The translations under genes and the position numbers were made by a program. The notes under the pieces were generated by a model. The model was not told the DNA's origin. It ran no database searches and saw nothing but the letters and a program-made list of their open reading frames with translations. 64,000 nucleotides of DNA from Paraburkholderia kirstenboschensis. Lineage in GTDB: Bacteria > Pseudomonadota > Gammaproteobacteria > Burkholderiales > Burkholderiaceae. Shown here in pieces: positions 1 through 9,080 of this stretch; within the stretch, counting starts at the first letter, position 1, and each line of letters opens with the position of its first letter. Location: NCBI RefSeq assembly GCF_904848585.1, contig NZ_CAJHCR010000019.1, forward strand, positions 62,001-126,000, given 5' to 3'.

Positions 1-739
1 CCGCGGGATCATCGCGGCCCGAGCGCAGAGCAAGCACCGGCTTGTTGCGCGCCGCCGCGCGAGCCGCCGACATGAACTTGCGCGCCGCCCGCACGCTGTC
101 GAGTTCGAGCAGAATCGCGCGCGTGCCCGGGTCGCTCGCCAGATAGTCGAGTACGTCGCCCGCATCCACATCCGCCTCGCCGCCGAGCGCGACCGCGTGC
201 GAAAAACCGAGGCCGCGCGCATGCGCCCAGCCGAGCACCGCATTGGTCAGCGCGTTCGACTGCGAGACCCACGCCACGCCACCCGCCTTCACAGAGCATG
301 ACGGCGCGCCGAGGTGCGCGCGCAGCGCCGGCGTCACTACGCCCAGACTGCCCGGTCCAACGATCCGCAACAGATGCGGCCGCGCCGCCGCGAGCGCATG
401 CCGCAGCGCGAGCCTGTCGTCGTCGCAACGGGTCTCGCCGACAATGATCGCCGCGCGCGTCCCTAAACCGCCGAGCTTATGAATGATGGAAGGCCAGGTC
501 GTCGCCGGCGTGCAGATCAGTGCCACGGTGGGCGCTTGCGGCAAGTCGCCGACATCGCCGATTACCGGATGCCCGCTCAGCGTTCCGTATTTCGGATTGA
601 CTGGCCACAGCGGGCCCTCGAAGCCGCCTTCCAGCACGCGCGACCACACCATCGCGCCGGTGCTGCCCGGCCGTTCCGAGGCGCCGATCACAGCGACAGA
701 TTTTGGTCGGAATAACGCGTCGAGATTGCGAACGGTCAC
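1..739 (-). CDS. CoA-binding / acetate-CoA-ligase-like protein (Pat-type), 3' end cut by window
   Basis: Reading leftward, the frame is open to the window edge and gives an N-terminal CoA-binding Rossmann domain typical of NDP-forming acyl-CoA synthetases (start VTVRNLDALFRPKSVAVIGA, then ERPGSTGA, NPKYGTLSG and a conserved CTPATTWP stretch). In this family such proteins are either acetate-CoA ligase subunits or, with a C-terminal GNAT domain, Pat protein acetyltransferases. The C-terminal part lies outside the window, so the two cannot be told apart. I chose the GTG at 739 because GGAG sits 5 nt upstream and the protein then begins at the usual family N-terminus. An in-frame ATG at 853 would add 38 unrelated residues and has no clear ribosome site. 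The gene is divergent from the LysR gene at 1007. Confidence 0.8.
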   Translation of the reverse strand, partial: MTVRNLDALFRPKSVAVIGASERPGSTGAMVWSRVLEGGFEGPLWPVNPKYGTLSGHPVIGDVGDLPQAPTVALICTPATTWPSIIHKLGGLGTRAAIIVGETRCDDDRLALRHALAAARPHLLRIVGPGSLGVVTPALRAHLGAPSCSVKAGGVAWVSQSNALTNAVLGWAHARGLGFSHAVALGGEADVDAGDVLDYLASDPGTRAILLELDSVRAARKFMSAARAAARNKPVLALRSGRDDPA

Positions 740-1006
740 AGGCGCTCCGCAGATGAAAATGGCGCGCCGCTCGGGCGTCGACGCGCGCGTGTTCCTCAGC
801 ATAGGCGAAGCGCGGCCATCGCGCGGCGCTTCTCGCGCATGAGCCGGAGCCATGTCAATCGAACGTTGATCGGCGCCACCGCGCATCGGGATTTTTTTAG
901 CGCGCGCAGGCAAAATACAGCGCTTCAGTGCGACAATTGCAGGCGATCCGCGCGCCTTCATATCGGCCGCACTGCCCCGCACGATCCAAGAGACAGAAGG
1001 TGAGGT

Positions 1007-1876
1007 ATGCGACGCTTGCCATCGCTCATCGCGTTGCGCTTTTTCGAGGAAACAGCGCGCCACATGAGCTTTAACCGCGCGGCGAGCGCACTATGCGTGA
1101 CGCAAGGCGCCGTCAGCCGGCAAATCAAGCTGCTCGAGGAATCGCTCGGCGCGAAGCTGTTCGAGCGCGATCACAAAGGCATTCGCCTGACGCCCGTGGG
1201 GCTGCAATTCCTGCCTTGCCTGTCGGACGCGTTCGACACCATCGAGCGCGGTTTCCGGCAAATCACCGCGGCAAAGGGCCGGCGGCGTCTCGTGGTGGCC
1301 GTACCGCCTACTTTCGCGACGCAATGGTTCTCGCCGCGGCTAGGTTCGCTCGCTGACGAGATGCCCGATGTCGAATTGTCGATTCGCACAGAGCCGACTG
1401 CGGACTGCCACTGCACGATCCGCTTCGGCCGTCACGCTTTGCCCGACGCACACTCCGAATTGCTGATGACCGAGCGCCATGCGCTGGTGGGCGCGCCGAT
1501 GCTGCTCGGCGAGCCGCTCGACAGGCTGCTTGAACACATGCCCGCGCTGCACGTGCTGCACAACGACGCGAGGCTGGACCTGTGGCCGAACTGGCTCGCC
1601 ACGGCGGGGCTGCCCGCGCGTTATGCGGATAACGGCATTGAATTCTCGACGCTCGAACAGGCGATCCGCGCCGCGCGCAAGGGCGCGGGTCTGGCTATCG
1701 TCGACAGAAATATGATCGTCGAGGAACTGGCGGACGGCAGCCTCGCGCAGTTCTCCGATGTCGAAGTGGCCGGCCCGTTCGGCTACTGGCTCGACGTCGC
1801 GCCGCAGCACGCCGCCCTGGAATATGTGCAGGCGTTCGCGGGGTGGCTGCGAGAGCAAGTGCTAAAAATGGGCTAG
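1007..1876 (+). CDS. LysR-family transcriptional regulator (GcvA-like)
   Basis: A 289-residue LysR protein. The winged helix-turn-helix spans about residues 4-64 (FFEETARHMSFNRAASAL, then VTQGAVSRQIKLLE), followed by a substrate-binding domain to the C-terminus. The N-terminal sequence resembles the GcvA/AmpR branch. The ATG at 1007 is preceded by GAAGGTGAGGT, a strong Shine-Dalgarno. It is divergent from the CoA-binding gene and LysR proteins often control a divergent neighbour, so that gene is a reasonable but unproven target. The effector is unknown. A shared hairpin terminator lies 46 nt past the stop. Confidence 0.92.
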   Translation: MRRLPSLIALRFFEETARHMSFNRAASALCVTQGAVSRQIKLLEESLGAKLFERDHKGIRLTPVGLQFLPCLSDAFDTIERGFRQITAAKGRRRLVVAVPPTFATQWFSPRLGSLADEMPDVELSIRTEPTADCHCTIRFGRHALPDAHSELLMTERHALVGAPMLLGEPLDRLLEHMPALHVLHNDARLDLWPNWLATAGLPARYADNGIEFSTLEQAIRAARKGAGLAIVDRNMIVEELADGSLAQFSDVEVAGPFGYWLDVAPQHAALEYVQAFAGWLREQVLKMG

Positions 1877-1921
1877 CGGCCATTCCGCCTGCCGGCGAGC
1901 CGAGCGCGAGCCTCAAATAAA

Positions 1922-1948
1922 AAAGCCGCGTGCATGGCACGCGGCTTT
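1922..1948. terminator. Bidirectional rho-independent terminator between lysR and prfC
   Basis: A perfect 12-bp inverted repeat (AAAGCCGCGTGC / GCACGCGGCTTT) with a 3-nt loop. On the minus strand it is followed by an unbroken T run (TTTTTTATTT), so it fits prfC best. On the plus strand only TTTCTCT follows, giving weaker termination for the LysR gene. Confidence 0.85.
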
Positions 1949-2007
1949 CTCTGATCCCGGCAGACGCCGCCAGCCAGATGCGCTAGCGGACTGAGGGCGT
2001 CAACTCG

Positions 2008-3609
2008 TCACATTGCCTTCTTGAACGGCGCGCCCGAATGCTCGCGCAACTCGTTGAACACGATTTTCGGCCATGCCTTCTGCGCAACTTCGATCTCCGA
2101 CACATGCGAGGCCAGATATGTGGGCGCGTCGGACGCATCGAGCGCGATGCGTGCGGCGTATGAGTCGGTGAAGCGGCGCAGTTCCGCGGGGTCGTCGCAC
2201 GTCACCCAGCGGGACATGCGGTAACGCGCGGGCGCCATGCGCACGTCGACCTTGTATTCGGTCGACAGTCGGTGCGACACGACTTCGAACTGCAGTTGGC
2301 CGACCGCGCCCAGAATCATCAAACCGCCCACTTCGGGACGGAACACCTGAATCGCGCCTTCCTCGCCAAGCTGCTTGAGCGCCTCGCCGAGTTGCTTTGC
2401 GCGCATCGGGTCGACCACTTCGACGGTCTGGAAAATCTCCGGCGCGAAGAACGGAAGCCCGACGAACTGGAGCGCCTCGCCTTCGGTCAACGTATCGCCG
2501 AGGCTCAGCGTGCCGTGATTGGGAATACCGATAATGTCGCCCGGATACGCCTCACTCACCGTCTCGCGCCGCTGCGACAGGAACGTCACAACGTTATTCG
2601 CGCGAAAAGTCTTGTTCGAACGCGTCACCTTCACCGCCATGCCGCGCTCGAAACGCCCCGAGCACACACGAATGAACGCCACGCGGTCGCGGTGCGCCAG
2701 ATCCATGTTCGCCTGCACCTTGAAAACGACGCCGGTGAATTTGGGCTCGTCCGGCATCACGGGACGCTGCACCGTCATGCGCATCGACGGCGGCGGCGCC
2801 AGGTCGACCAGCGCGTCGAGAATTTCCTTTACGCCAAAGTTGTTGATTGCCGAGCCGAACAACACCGGCGACTGCTGACCGGCAAGAAACTGCTCGCGGT
2901 CGAAATCGGGGGTCGCGCCGGTAATCAGGTCGATCTCTTCCTTTGCCTTGGTCCAGCTATGGCCGAAACGGCGCTCGCCTTCTTCGTCGCTCAACGCTTG
3001 CAGCGTTTCAACCGCGCCGCCGGCCGTGTCCTGACCGGCGCGGAACACACGAACCTGGTCGCGCTGGATGTCGTAGACGCCCTGGAATTCCTTGCCCATG
3101 CCGATCGGCCACGTGAACGGCACCGCCGCGACACCGAGATGCTGCTCGATTTCATCGAGCAGTTCGAGCGGCTCGCGCACTTCACGGTCGAGCTTGTTGA
3201 TGAAGGTGACGATAGGCGTCTTGCGGCTGCGGCAAACTTCGAGCAGCTTGAGCGTCTGCGCTTCGACACCGTTCGCGCCGTCGATCACCATCACGGCCGC
3301 ATCCACCGCCGTCAGCACGCGGTAGGTGTCTTCGGAGAAGTCTTCGTGGCCCGGCGTGTCGAGCAGATTAATAACGGCGTCGCCGTACTCGAACTGCATC
3401 ACCGAACTTGCGACGGAAATGCCGCGCTGCTTTTCGATTTCCATCCAGTCGGAAGTCGCATAGCGATTGCTCTTGCGACCCTTCACGGTGCCCGCGATCT
3501 GAATCGCGCCCGAAAACAGCAGCAGCTTTTCGGTCAGCGTGGTTTTGCCCGCGTCCGGGTGGGAAATGACCGCAAAGGTGCGGCGGCGTTTAAGTTCGGA
3601 GACTGACAT
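2008..3609 (-). CDS. prfC: Peptide chain release factor 3 (translational GTPase)
   Basis: A 533-residue cytoplasmic GTPase that removes RF1/RF2 from the ribosome after peptide release. Visible G motifs are HPDAGKTT (residues 17-24), the DTPGHEDF box and NKLD. Domain II (beta-barrel) and the RF3-specific C-terminal domain follow. Length matches bacterial RF3 (about 530). It is a housekeeping gene standing alone between two terminators: the 1922-1948 hairpin downstream, and the hairpin at 3848-3870 upstream belonging to the next gene. No anomaly seen. Confidence 0.97.
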   Translation of the reverse strand: MSVSELKRRRTFAVISHPDAGKTTLTEKLLLFSGAIQIAGTVKGRKSNRYATSDWMEIEKQRGISVASSVMQFEYGDAVINLLDTPGHEDFSEDTYRVLTAVDAAVMVIDGANGVEAQTLKLLEVCRSRKTPIVTFINKLDREVREPLELLDEIEQHLGVAAVPFTWPIGMGKEFQGVYDIQRDQVRVFRAGQDTAGGAVETLQALSDEEGERRFGHSWTKAKEEIDLITGATPDFDREQFLAGQQSPVLFGSAINNFGVKEILDALVDLAPPPSMRMTVQRPVMPDEPKFTGVVFKVQANMDLAHRDRVAFIRVCSGRFERGMAVKVTRSNKTFRANNVVTFLSQRRETVSEAYPGDIIGIPNHGTLSLGDTLTEGEALQFVGLPFFAPEIFQTVEVVDPMRAKQLGEALKQLGEEGAIQVFRPEVGGLMILGAVGQLQFEVVSHRLSTEYKVDVRMAPARYRMSRWVTCDDPAELRRFTDSYAARIALDASDAPTYLASHVSEIEVAQKAWPKIVFNELREHSGAPFKKAM

Positions 3610-3961
3610 CAGGTCTGGCGGTCACGGATAGGGGTTCGGCGGTCTTCGGAAGCTTGTGGCCTCCGGGCTGCCGCGCGTGGCGCGGCGGCGTCGAGCTGCG
3701 GGAGTCGGGCCGGGAACCCGCATCACTATGGCAACCGGGCCGCGTCGGAAAACAGGTCGGGAACGAGCGTTCGACAATACGGATAATCGCCAGCGCAGAA
3801 CAGCGCAGGGAACGAATGATACACGCCGGGACGGCGGACGTGGGAAAGCCGCCCGCGAGGGGCGGGCGGCCGGCGCAACGGTTAGAACGGTTCGCCGGAC
3901 GGCGGAGCGGCTGCCTTTGATCCCGGAACCGCGCCGCCGCCGGGTTACACACTTCGGTCTT
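3610..3961. other. Non-coding gap upstream of prfC
   Basis: A 352-bp gap between the stop of the MFS gene (3962) and the start of prfC. It holds the MFS-gene terminator (3848-3870) and presumably the prfC promoter. The short open frames in it show no recognisable protein. Confidence 0.6.
3848..3870 (-). terminator. Hairpin terminator of the fae-MFS operon
   Basis: A 9-bp GC-only stem (GCCGCCCGC / GCGGGCGGC) with a 5-nt loop. On the minus strand it is followed by TTTCCC. It lies 92 bp past the MFS stop codon, at the end of the four-gene leftward operon. The T run is short, so efficiency is uncertain. Confidence 0.6.
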
Positions 3962-5344
3962 TTAGCCGCCGCTCGCTTCGTTCAGCGTCAAATGCCTGGT
4001 CTCCGGCGCCCAGGCAATCGAAACGATCATGCCGACGAGCAGCACGGCCGCGAGCACGAACATCGTGATGTGAAAGCCGAGCGTGGCGATGCCGAGCGGC
4101 AACAGAAACGTACCGACTGCGGAGCCGAGACGGCTGCAAGCAATGGCCAGTCCGACGCCGCAGGCGCGCACTTCGGTGGGAAAACACTCGGGCGGGAACA
4201 CGCCGACCAGATTTGAGAATGCCGACATGGTCAACGTGAAAATGCCGAACGCGACGATCATGGCGAGCGCCGCCGATTCCGGCAGCAGGCTCAGTGCGAT
4301 CAGCGACACGCACGTCACCGCGAACGAGCCGATCAAGAAAACGCGCCGCGGCAGCTTAATGGTGAGCCAGATGCCGATCAGCGCGCCAAGCACGAGAAAG
4401 CCGTTCAGCAGCAAATCCGCGCCTGAATCGTTGTTCAGATGAATCGCCTTCAGGATGGTCGGCAAGAATGTGTAAACCGCGAAGTATGGAATCACGAGGC
4501 AAACGAAAAACGCGCAGTTGAAGACAGTCCGGCGAATCAGGTCTTTCTCGAAGAGACGCATGAACCCGCCTGCCGTTTGCGCGTGCTGGTCGTGAGCGCC
4601 GTCGAGCGTGACGTTCTCGCCGAAGTGCTTGAGCACGACTGACCTGGCCTCCGCAATCCTGCCCTTGCCGAGCAGCCAGCGCGGCGACTCGGGCGTGCCC
4701 ATGCGCAACACCAGCACGATCAGCGCCGGAACGCCCGCCGACGCGAGCAGCCAGCGCCATGCATCGGGCGAGGCGTCGGCGTAATGCATGCCCAGCACGT
4801 TCGCCACCACGTAACCGATAGTCCACACGACGCTGAACGACCCGAGCAATGTTCCGCGATGCTTACGCGGCGAGAATTCCGCGAGAATCGCGTGTCCCAC
4901 CGCGAAATCGCCGCCCATGCCGAAGCCGATCAATACGCGCAGCAAGCAGAGTTCGAAAGGCGAGTGCACATAGAACTGCGCAAACGCGGCCACGGTAATG
5001 ATGACAAAGCTCATCAGAAAGATTTTTTGCCGCCCGAGCCGATCCGACAGCCAGCCGAACATCAGGCTCCCGAAAAAAATGCCCATTAGCGCGGAACTGC
5101 CGATCATGCCCATCCAGAATGCGTCGAGCGGCATTTGACGATTCATCGCGGCCAGCGCGTAGCCGATCGTGCCGAGCGCGAAACCTTCGGTGAAGTGCGC
5201 CCCGAACGTGAGGCCGGCAATCTTCACGTGGAACGCGTTCAACGGCACGTCGTCGATGGAAATGGGACGGTTCGCGGACGGTGCCGCAGCCGCGAAAGTG
5301 GGGGCGAGGCCGAGAGGGCTCGCCTGGACATCCTGATTACTCAC
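3962..5344 (-). CDS. MFS transporter, sugar/aromatic-acid porter type
   Basis: A 460-residue inner-membrane carrier with about 12 hydrophobic segments. Family motifs are visible: GWLSDRLGRQK in loop 2-3, GFGMGGDFAVGHAILAEF and a PESPRWLLGKGR motif after helix 6, as in metabolite:H+ symporters of the sugar-porter/aromatic acid:H+ symporter group. The start is a GTG with AAGGAGACAGC just upstream. It is the last gene of the fae-AKR-ALDH-MFS operon (72 bp after the dehydrogenase), so it probably imports the substrate of that pathway. The substrate cannot be read from sequence. Confidence 0.88.
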   Translation of the reverse strand: MSNQDVQASPLGLAPTFAAAAPSANRPISIDDVPLNAFHVKIAGLTFGAHFTEGFALGTIGYALAAMNRQMPLDAFWMGMIGSSALMGIFFGSLMFGWLSDRLGRQKIFLMSFVIITVAAFAQFYVHSPFELCLLRVLIGFGMGGDFAVGHAILAEFSPRKHRGTLLGSFSVVWTIGYVVANVLGMHYADASPDAWRWLLASAGVPALIVLVLRMGTPESPRWLLGKGRIAEARSVVLKHFGENVTLDGAHDQHAQTAGGFMRLFEKDLIRRTVFNCAFFVCLVIPYFAVYTFLPTILKAIHLNNDSGADLLLNGFLVLGALIGIWLTIKLPRRVFLIGSFAVTCVSLIALSLLPESAALAMIVAFGIFTLTMSAFSNLVGVFPPECFPTEVRACGVGLAIACSRLGSAVGTFLLPLGIATLGFHITMFVLAAVLLVGMIVSIAWAPETRHLTLNEASGG

Positions 5345-5416
5345 GCTGTCTCCTTGATTTATTGGCTTTTTTAGGCGGGCAACGTCGTGCGTTCCCGCCC
5401 GTATGAAATCTGACGA

Positions 5417-6856
5417 TCAGCGTCCGAGCCCGCCCATCATCATGTATTTGAGTTCGGTATATTCATCGAGCCCGTACTTCGATCCTTCGCGGCCGAGGCC
5501 CGATTGTTTGACGCCGCCAAACGGCGCGACTTCGGTGGACAGAATCCCTTCGTTGATGCCGACCATGCCGCTTTCGAGCGCCTCGCCCACGCGCCATGCT
5601 CGCGCCAGATCGCGCGTATAAAAGTACGCCGATAGCCCGAACGGCGTCGCGTTGGCGGCGGCGACGGCTTCGTCCTCGGTCTTGAAACGAAAACACGCGG
5701 CGACCGGTCCGAAGGTCTCTTCCTGCGCAATCAGCATTGAGCTGGATGCGTCGACAAGAACCGTCGGCTCATAAAACGTGCCGCCAAGCGCGTGCGGCTT
5801 TGCGCCGGTCAACACCTTCGCGCCCTTTTGCAACGCGTCGGCCACATGCGCTTCCACCTTCGCCAGCGCGGCCTGATTGATCAGCGGCCCTTGTTCGACG
5901 TCGCCTTGCAACGCGTTGCCCACGCGCATCTTGCGCGCCGCCTGCGCGAGCGCCAGCGTGAACGCATCGTAAATGCCGTCCTGCACGTAGAAGCGATTGA
6001 CGCACACGCACGTTTGTCCCGTGTTGCGGAACTTGGATGCCATCGCGCCTTGCACGGCGGCGTCGAGATCGGCGTCGTCGAACACGATGAACGGCGCGTT
6101 GCCGCCCAACTCCAGCGAGAGCTTCTTCAACGTATCTGCCGACTGCTTGGCGAGCAGCTTGCCCACGCGCGTGGAACCCGTGAACGAGAGCTTGCGCACT
6201 ACATCGGATTCGGTGAGCGCGCCGCCTATTGCGACGGCATCGCCGGAGACCACGTTGAACACGCCGGGAGGAATGCCCGCCTTGTCTGCCAGCACGGCCA
6301 GTGCAAATGCCGACAATGGCGTTTCCTCGGAGGGCTTGAGCACCATCGTGCAACCGGCCGCCAGCGCGGGACCGGCCTTGCGCGTGATCATCGCGAGCGG
6401 GAAATTCCAAGGCGTGATGGCCGCGACCACGCCGACCGGTTCGCGCGTCACGATGATCTTCGCGTTCGGATTCGGGCTCGGAATCACGTCGCCATATGCG
6501 CGCTTCGCTCCCTCGGCGAACCATTCGAAGAAGCTTGCCGCATAACCGACTTCGCCGCGCGCTTCGGCCAGCGGCTTGCCTTGTTCGCGAGTCAAGAGCT
6601 CGGCAAGCGCATCGCGATGCTCGAGCATCAACTCGCCCCAACGCTTGACGCGCGCGCCGCGCTCTTTAGCCGTCAATGCTCGCCACGCGGGAAACGCCCG
6701 TTCCGCGGCGGCAATGGCTTGTGTCGCCTCAGCCGCGCCGCCTTTGGCCACTTGCGCGATGACTTCGCCTGTCGCGGGATTGAGCACGGGATAAGTGCTC
6801 GCGCTTTCGTACCACTCGCCGCCGATGTAATGCCCTGTCCGGAGAAATTCGTTCAT
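5417..6856 (-). CDS. gabD: NAD(P)-dependent aldehyde dehydrogenase, succinate-semialdehyde dehydrogenase type
   Basis: A 479-residue ALDH-superfamily enzyme with family-length match. The NAD-binding stretch ITPWNFPLAMITRK is at about 148-160, catalytic Glu249 in ELGGNAPF and catalytic Cys283 in NTGQTCVCVNRF. The whole pattern (KAGPALAAGC, SFTGSTRVGK, PFGGVKQSGLGREGS) is that of GabD-like succinate-semialdehyde dehydrogenases. The ATG at 6856 overlaps the TGA of the upstream aldo/keto reductase (ATGA), so the two are translationally coupled. The open frame continues further upstream but only as the reductase shadow. The true substrate in this operon may be another small aldehyde; the gene symbol is by family resemblance. 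Confidence 0.9.
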   Translation of the reverse strand: MNEFLRTGHYIGGEWYESASTYPVLNPATGEVIAQVAKGGAAEATQAIAAAERAFPAWRALTAKERGARVKRWGELMLEHRDALAELLTREQGKPLAEARGEVGYAASFFEWFAEGAKRAYGDVIPSPNPNAKIIVTREPVGVVAAITPWNFPLAMITRKAGPALAAGCTMVLKPSEETPLSAFALAVLADKAGIPPGVFNVVSGDAVAIGGALTESDVVRKLSFTGSTRVGKLLAKQSADTLKKLSLELGGNAPFIVFDDADLDAAVQGAMASKFRNTGQTCVCVNRFYVQDGIYDAFTLALAQAARKMRVGNALQGDVEQGPLINQAALAKVEAHVADALQKGAKVLTGAKPHALGGTFYEPTVLVDASSSMLIAQEETFGPVAACFRFKTEDEAVAAANATPFGLSAYFYTRDLARAWRVGEALESGMVGINEGILSTEVAPFGGVKQSGLGREGSKYGLDEYTELKYMMMGGLGR

Positions 6857-7890
6857 GCCGCTTTCTCCAGCTTCTCGACGAACCCGCCTTGCGCAAGCCT
6901 CGGCTCGCGCGCGATGCGCTTGCCTGCGGTGTAGTCGTTGATCAGATCGCACGGCGTGTAGTTGCGTTCTAGCTCGAAGATCTCTTCGTCGGACAGCGCC
7001 GTGCCGAGCGCGGCGATCGCGCTGTCGAACTGCGCCGGCGTATCCGCGCCGACCAGCATGCTCGACACGCCTTCGTGCCTGAGCACCCACGCCTGCGCGA
7101 TCTGCGCCGCGGACACGCCGCGCCGGGCGGCCACGCGCGCCACCGACGCCGCAATCTCGCGCGACACATCATCGCCATACATTTGCGCGGTGAAGAAGTC
7201 GGTCTGATTACGCGTGGAGTTGGCGTCGCTTGTTAGCAACCCGCGCGCAAGCGGACTGAACACGGACACGCCGACGCCCTGATCCTGGCAATACGGAATC
7301 ATCTCGCGCTCTTCCTCGCGATACGCGAGGTTCAACTGCAACTGCATGTTGATCGGTTTATGCCAGCCGTTGCGCTCGCAAACCTGCATGATCTTCGCGA
7401 ACTGCCACGTGTACATGGTGGACACGCCGATATAGCGCGCCTTGCCCGCACGCACGATGTCGTTCAGCGCGCCCATGGTTTCCTCGACCGGCGTATTCAC
7501 GTCGAAAAAATGCAGCATATAGATGTCGACGTAATCCATCCCGAGGCGCGTGAGCGACCCGTCGATGCCGTCCATGATGTGCTTGCGCGAATGACCACCC
7601 GCGTTCTGGTATGCGCCCATGTCGTAGCCGACTTTGGTCGTCACGACAATCTCCTCGCGGCGCGCAAGGCGCTTCAGAATGCGGCCGACGACTTCTTCGC
7701 CGACGCCCGTCGAATAGAAATCGGCGAGGTCGATGAAATTGACGCCGGCTTCGAGCGCATGGCGAACGATCGGCTCGCTGCGCGCTTCATCGAAAATCCA
7801 GGGCTTCCATTGGGGCGTGCCCATGTTCATCGTGCCCAGGCACAGACGCGAAACCTTCAGGCCGGATTGGCCGAGGCGAATGTATTCCAT
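6853..7890 (-). CDS. Aldo/keto reductase
   Basis: A 345-residue TIM-barrel NADP-linked oxidoreductase. Catalytic tetrad elements are visible: Asp and Tyr in NFIDLADFYSTG, Lys in VTTKVGYDMG, His in DIYMLHFFD. It belongs to the YajO/IolS-like branch (LGTMNMGTPQWK). The ATG at 7890 has CAAGGAGACACG upstream. It is second gene of the operon, 52 bp after fae and overlapping the dehydrogenase by 4 nt. The reductase/dehydrogenase pair suggests interconversion of an aldehyde or ketone intermediate. Substrate unknown. Confidence 0.9.
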   Translation of the reverse strand: MEYIRLGQSGLKVSRLCLGTMNMGTPQWKPWIFDEARSEPIVRHALEAGVNFIDLADFYSTGVGEEVVGRILKRLARREEIVVTTKVGYDMGAYQNAGGHSRKHIMDGIDGSLTRLGMDYVDIYMLHFFDVNTPVEETMGALNDIVRAGKARYIGVSTMYTWQFAKIMQVCERNGWHKPINMQLQLNLAYREEEREMIPYCQDQGVGVSVFSPLARGLLTSDANSTRNQTDFFTAQMYGDDVSREIAASVARVAARRGVSAAQIAQAWVLRHEGVSSMLVGADTPAQFDSAIAALGTALSDEEIFELERNYTPCDLINDYTAGKRIAREPRLAQGGFVEKLEKAA

Positions 7891-7942
7891 GAAACGTGTC
7901 TCCTTGCAGATTGGATACGGCTGCTTTCAATCCACGCCGCGA

Positions 7943-8467
7943 TCAGCGTTGTTTGGGGGTGTAGAACGGGTTCGAGACGTCGCGCGCGGCGGCGAACACT
8001 TCGTCGCGATGCGGCAGGCCTTTCATCGCCGCGAGGATCGCGTTCCTGCACGCGCGGTAGTTGTTTTCGAAGACGGCGTCGAGATCGTCGGTCGCGGGAT
8101 TGACCCAGTTCGCGGACACGACAACCCAATCGTTCTCCGCTTCCGGAGGCAGCGTGCCGTTCTCCAACGACTCGGCCACCGCCTTCGCAATGCCGGCTTG
8201 CGACGCGCCCCAGGTTGCGTTGCCATGGAAGTCGCTGCCGATCTGCGCCTTGTTCACGTAGAGCGTCAAAGGCTTGGTCGGCACGCCCGGACGCGCGATC
8301 ACGACGAACGGTGCGTGACCCGCGGAAGGTGTCGCCAACGCGGTGGCAAACGCCTGGCCCGCCGGACCGTTACGCGGGCCGACCAGCACGTTGATATGCG
8401 CGAGGTTCACGCCAGGTCCTTCGAATCCTTCGCCGATGAAAAGTTGTTTGTCCGTCGATACGCTCAT
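7943..8467 (-). CDS. fae: Formaldehyde-activating enzyme homologue (Fae family)
   Basis: A 174-residue protein that aligns over its length with tetrahydromethanopterin-dependent formaldehyde-activating enzymes. It has the GEGFEGPGVNLAHINVLVG start with the conserved active-site His (His24), the GPRNGPAGQAFATAL block, a KPLTLYVNKA strand and the C-terminal NNYRACRNAI helix. Fae condenses formaldehyde with tetrahydromethanopterin. Fae homologues (Fae2/Fae3) exist whose substrate is not settled. I chose the ATG at 8467, with GGAAAG upstream, over a start at 8524 that adds 19 residues. It leads the fae-AKR-ALDH-MFS operon. No other tetrahydromethanopterin genes lie in the window, so the pterin role is unproven. 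Confidence 0.85.
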   Translation of the reverse strand: MSVSTDKQLFIGEGFEGPGVNLAHINVLVGPRNGPAGQAFATALATPSAGHAPFVVIARPGVPTKPLTLYVNKAQIGSDFHGNATWGASQAGIAKAVAESLENGTLPPEAENDWVVVSANWVNPATDDLDAVFENNYRACRNAILAAMKGLPHRDEVFAAARDVSNPFYTPKQR

Positions 8468-9080
8468 GGTCTTTCCGTCGAGTTGAGTGGATGACCGATT
8501 GTGGCGTTCGGCATCCGCGACCATGTATCGATGAGTTTTGATCCGGGGTATGAGGCGAACTCAACTCCGGGTTTGTCCGGACGGCATGGAGAAGGCGGTG
8601 AGTTCGCGCAAAGCGCGACGCACGCAAAGGTGAGGGTTTTCGGGACTTGCGATGTCGCGCCGTGCAGAACGGCGAAAGGTGAGCACGTGCGAAGAGCTTC
8701 TTGCACCAACGACGCGGCGTTGGTTGCGCACCGTCGTCTCCCGAACGAACGCAGAGCCACGTTCGTGTAGCCGTGAACGATTCTTCGTACAGCCTGGGAA
8801 CGCCCGCCAGCAAAGGCCAGCGCGGGTTTTGGACATGTCGGTGAGGCGCCACCCCTTCATGGCACTCACCTCGGGTCCGGTGCGCGTGGCGAAGAAACCA
8901 GGCTCACCGAAACAAAGCCGAAGTATGTAGACCGCAGGTCCCGGTCCACTGTGCGGATTCCAGATTCAATCTAAAGGTGAGCGTTTTCGGGACCTGGTAG
9001 CGGTGCAGAAAAGAGCGGACGCAACATCACTTCAGCGATGCGAACTACACGACGCCCGTGAATCGCACCGCGACGCCACC
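8468..9080. other. 613-bp non-coding gap with dispersed 20-nt elements
   Basis: Between the fae start and the stop of the H-NS-like gene I see no convincing gene. The gap carries two clear copies (8626-8645, 8973-8992) and one half copy (from 8675) of the 20-nt element described under repeats. It should also hold the fae-operon promoter, which I could not place with confidence. Confidence 0.6.
8626..8992 (-). repeat. Dispersed 20-nt intergenic element, two copies (group A)
   Basis: Two copies in minus orientation: 8626-8645 (reads AAAGGTGAGGGTTTTCGGGA on plus) and 8973-8992 (AAAGGTGAGCGTTTTCGGGA). They differ at one base although about 330 bp apart. A half copy, AAAGGTGAGCAC, begins at 8675 with its distal half lost. 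Consensus of the whole family on its own strand is TCCYGRAANNNCTCACCTTT. Confidence 0.75.

Noticed and set aside
2272..3606. 444-codon plus-strand frame opposite prfC
   Set aside because: Shadow of prfC.
6857..7090. N-terminal extension of the aldehyde dehydrogenase
   Set aside because: Arg-rich shadow of the aldo/keto reductase; ALDH family start and ATGA coupling place the start at 6856.
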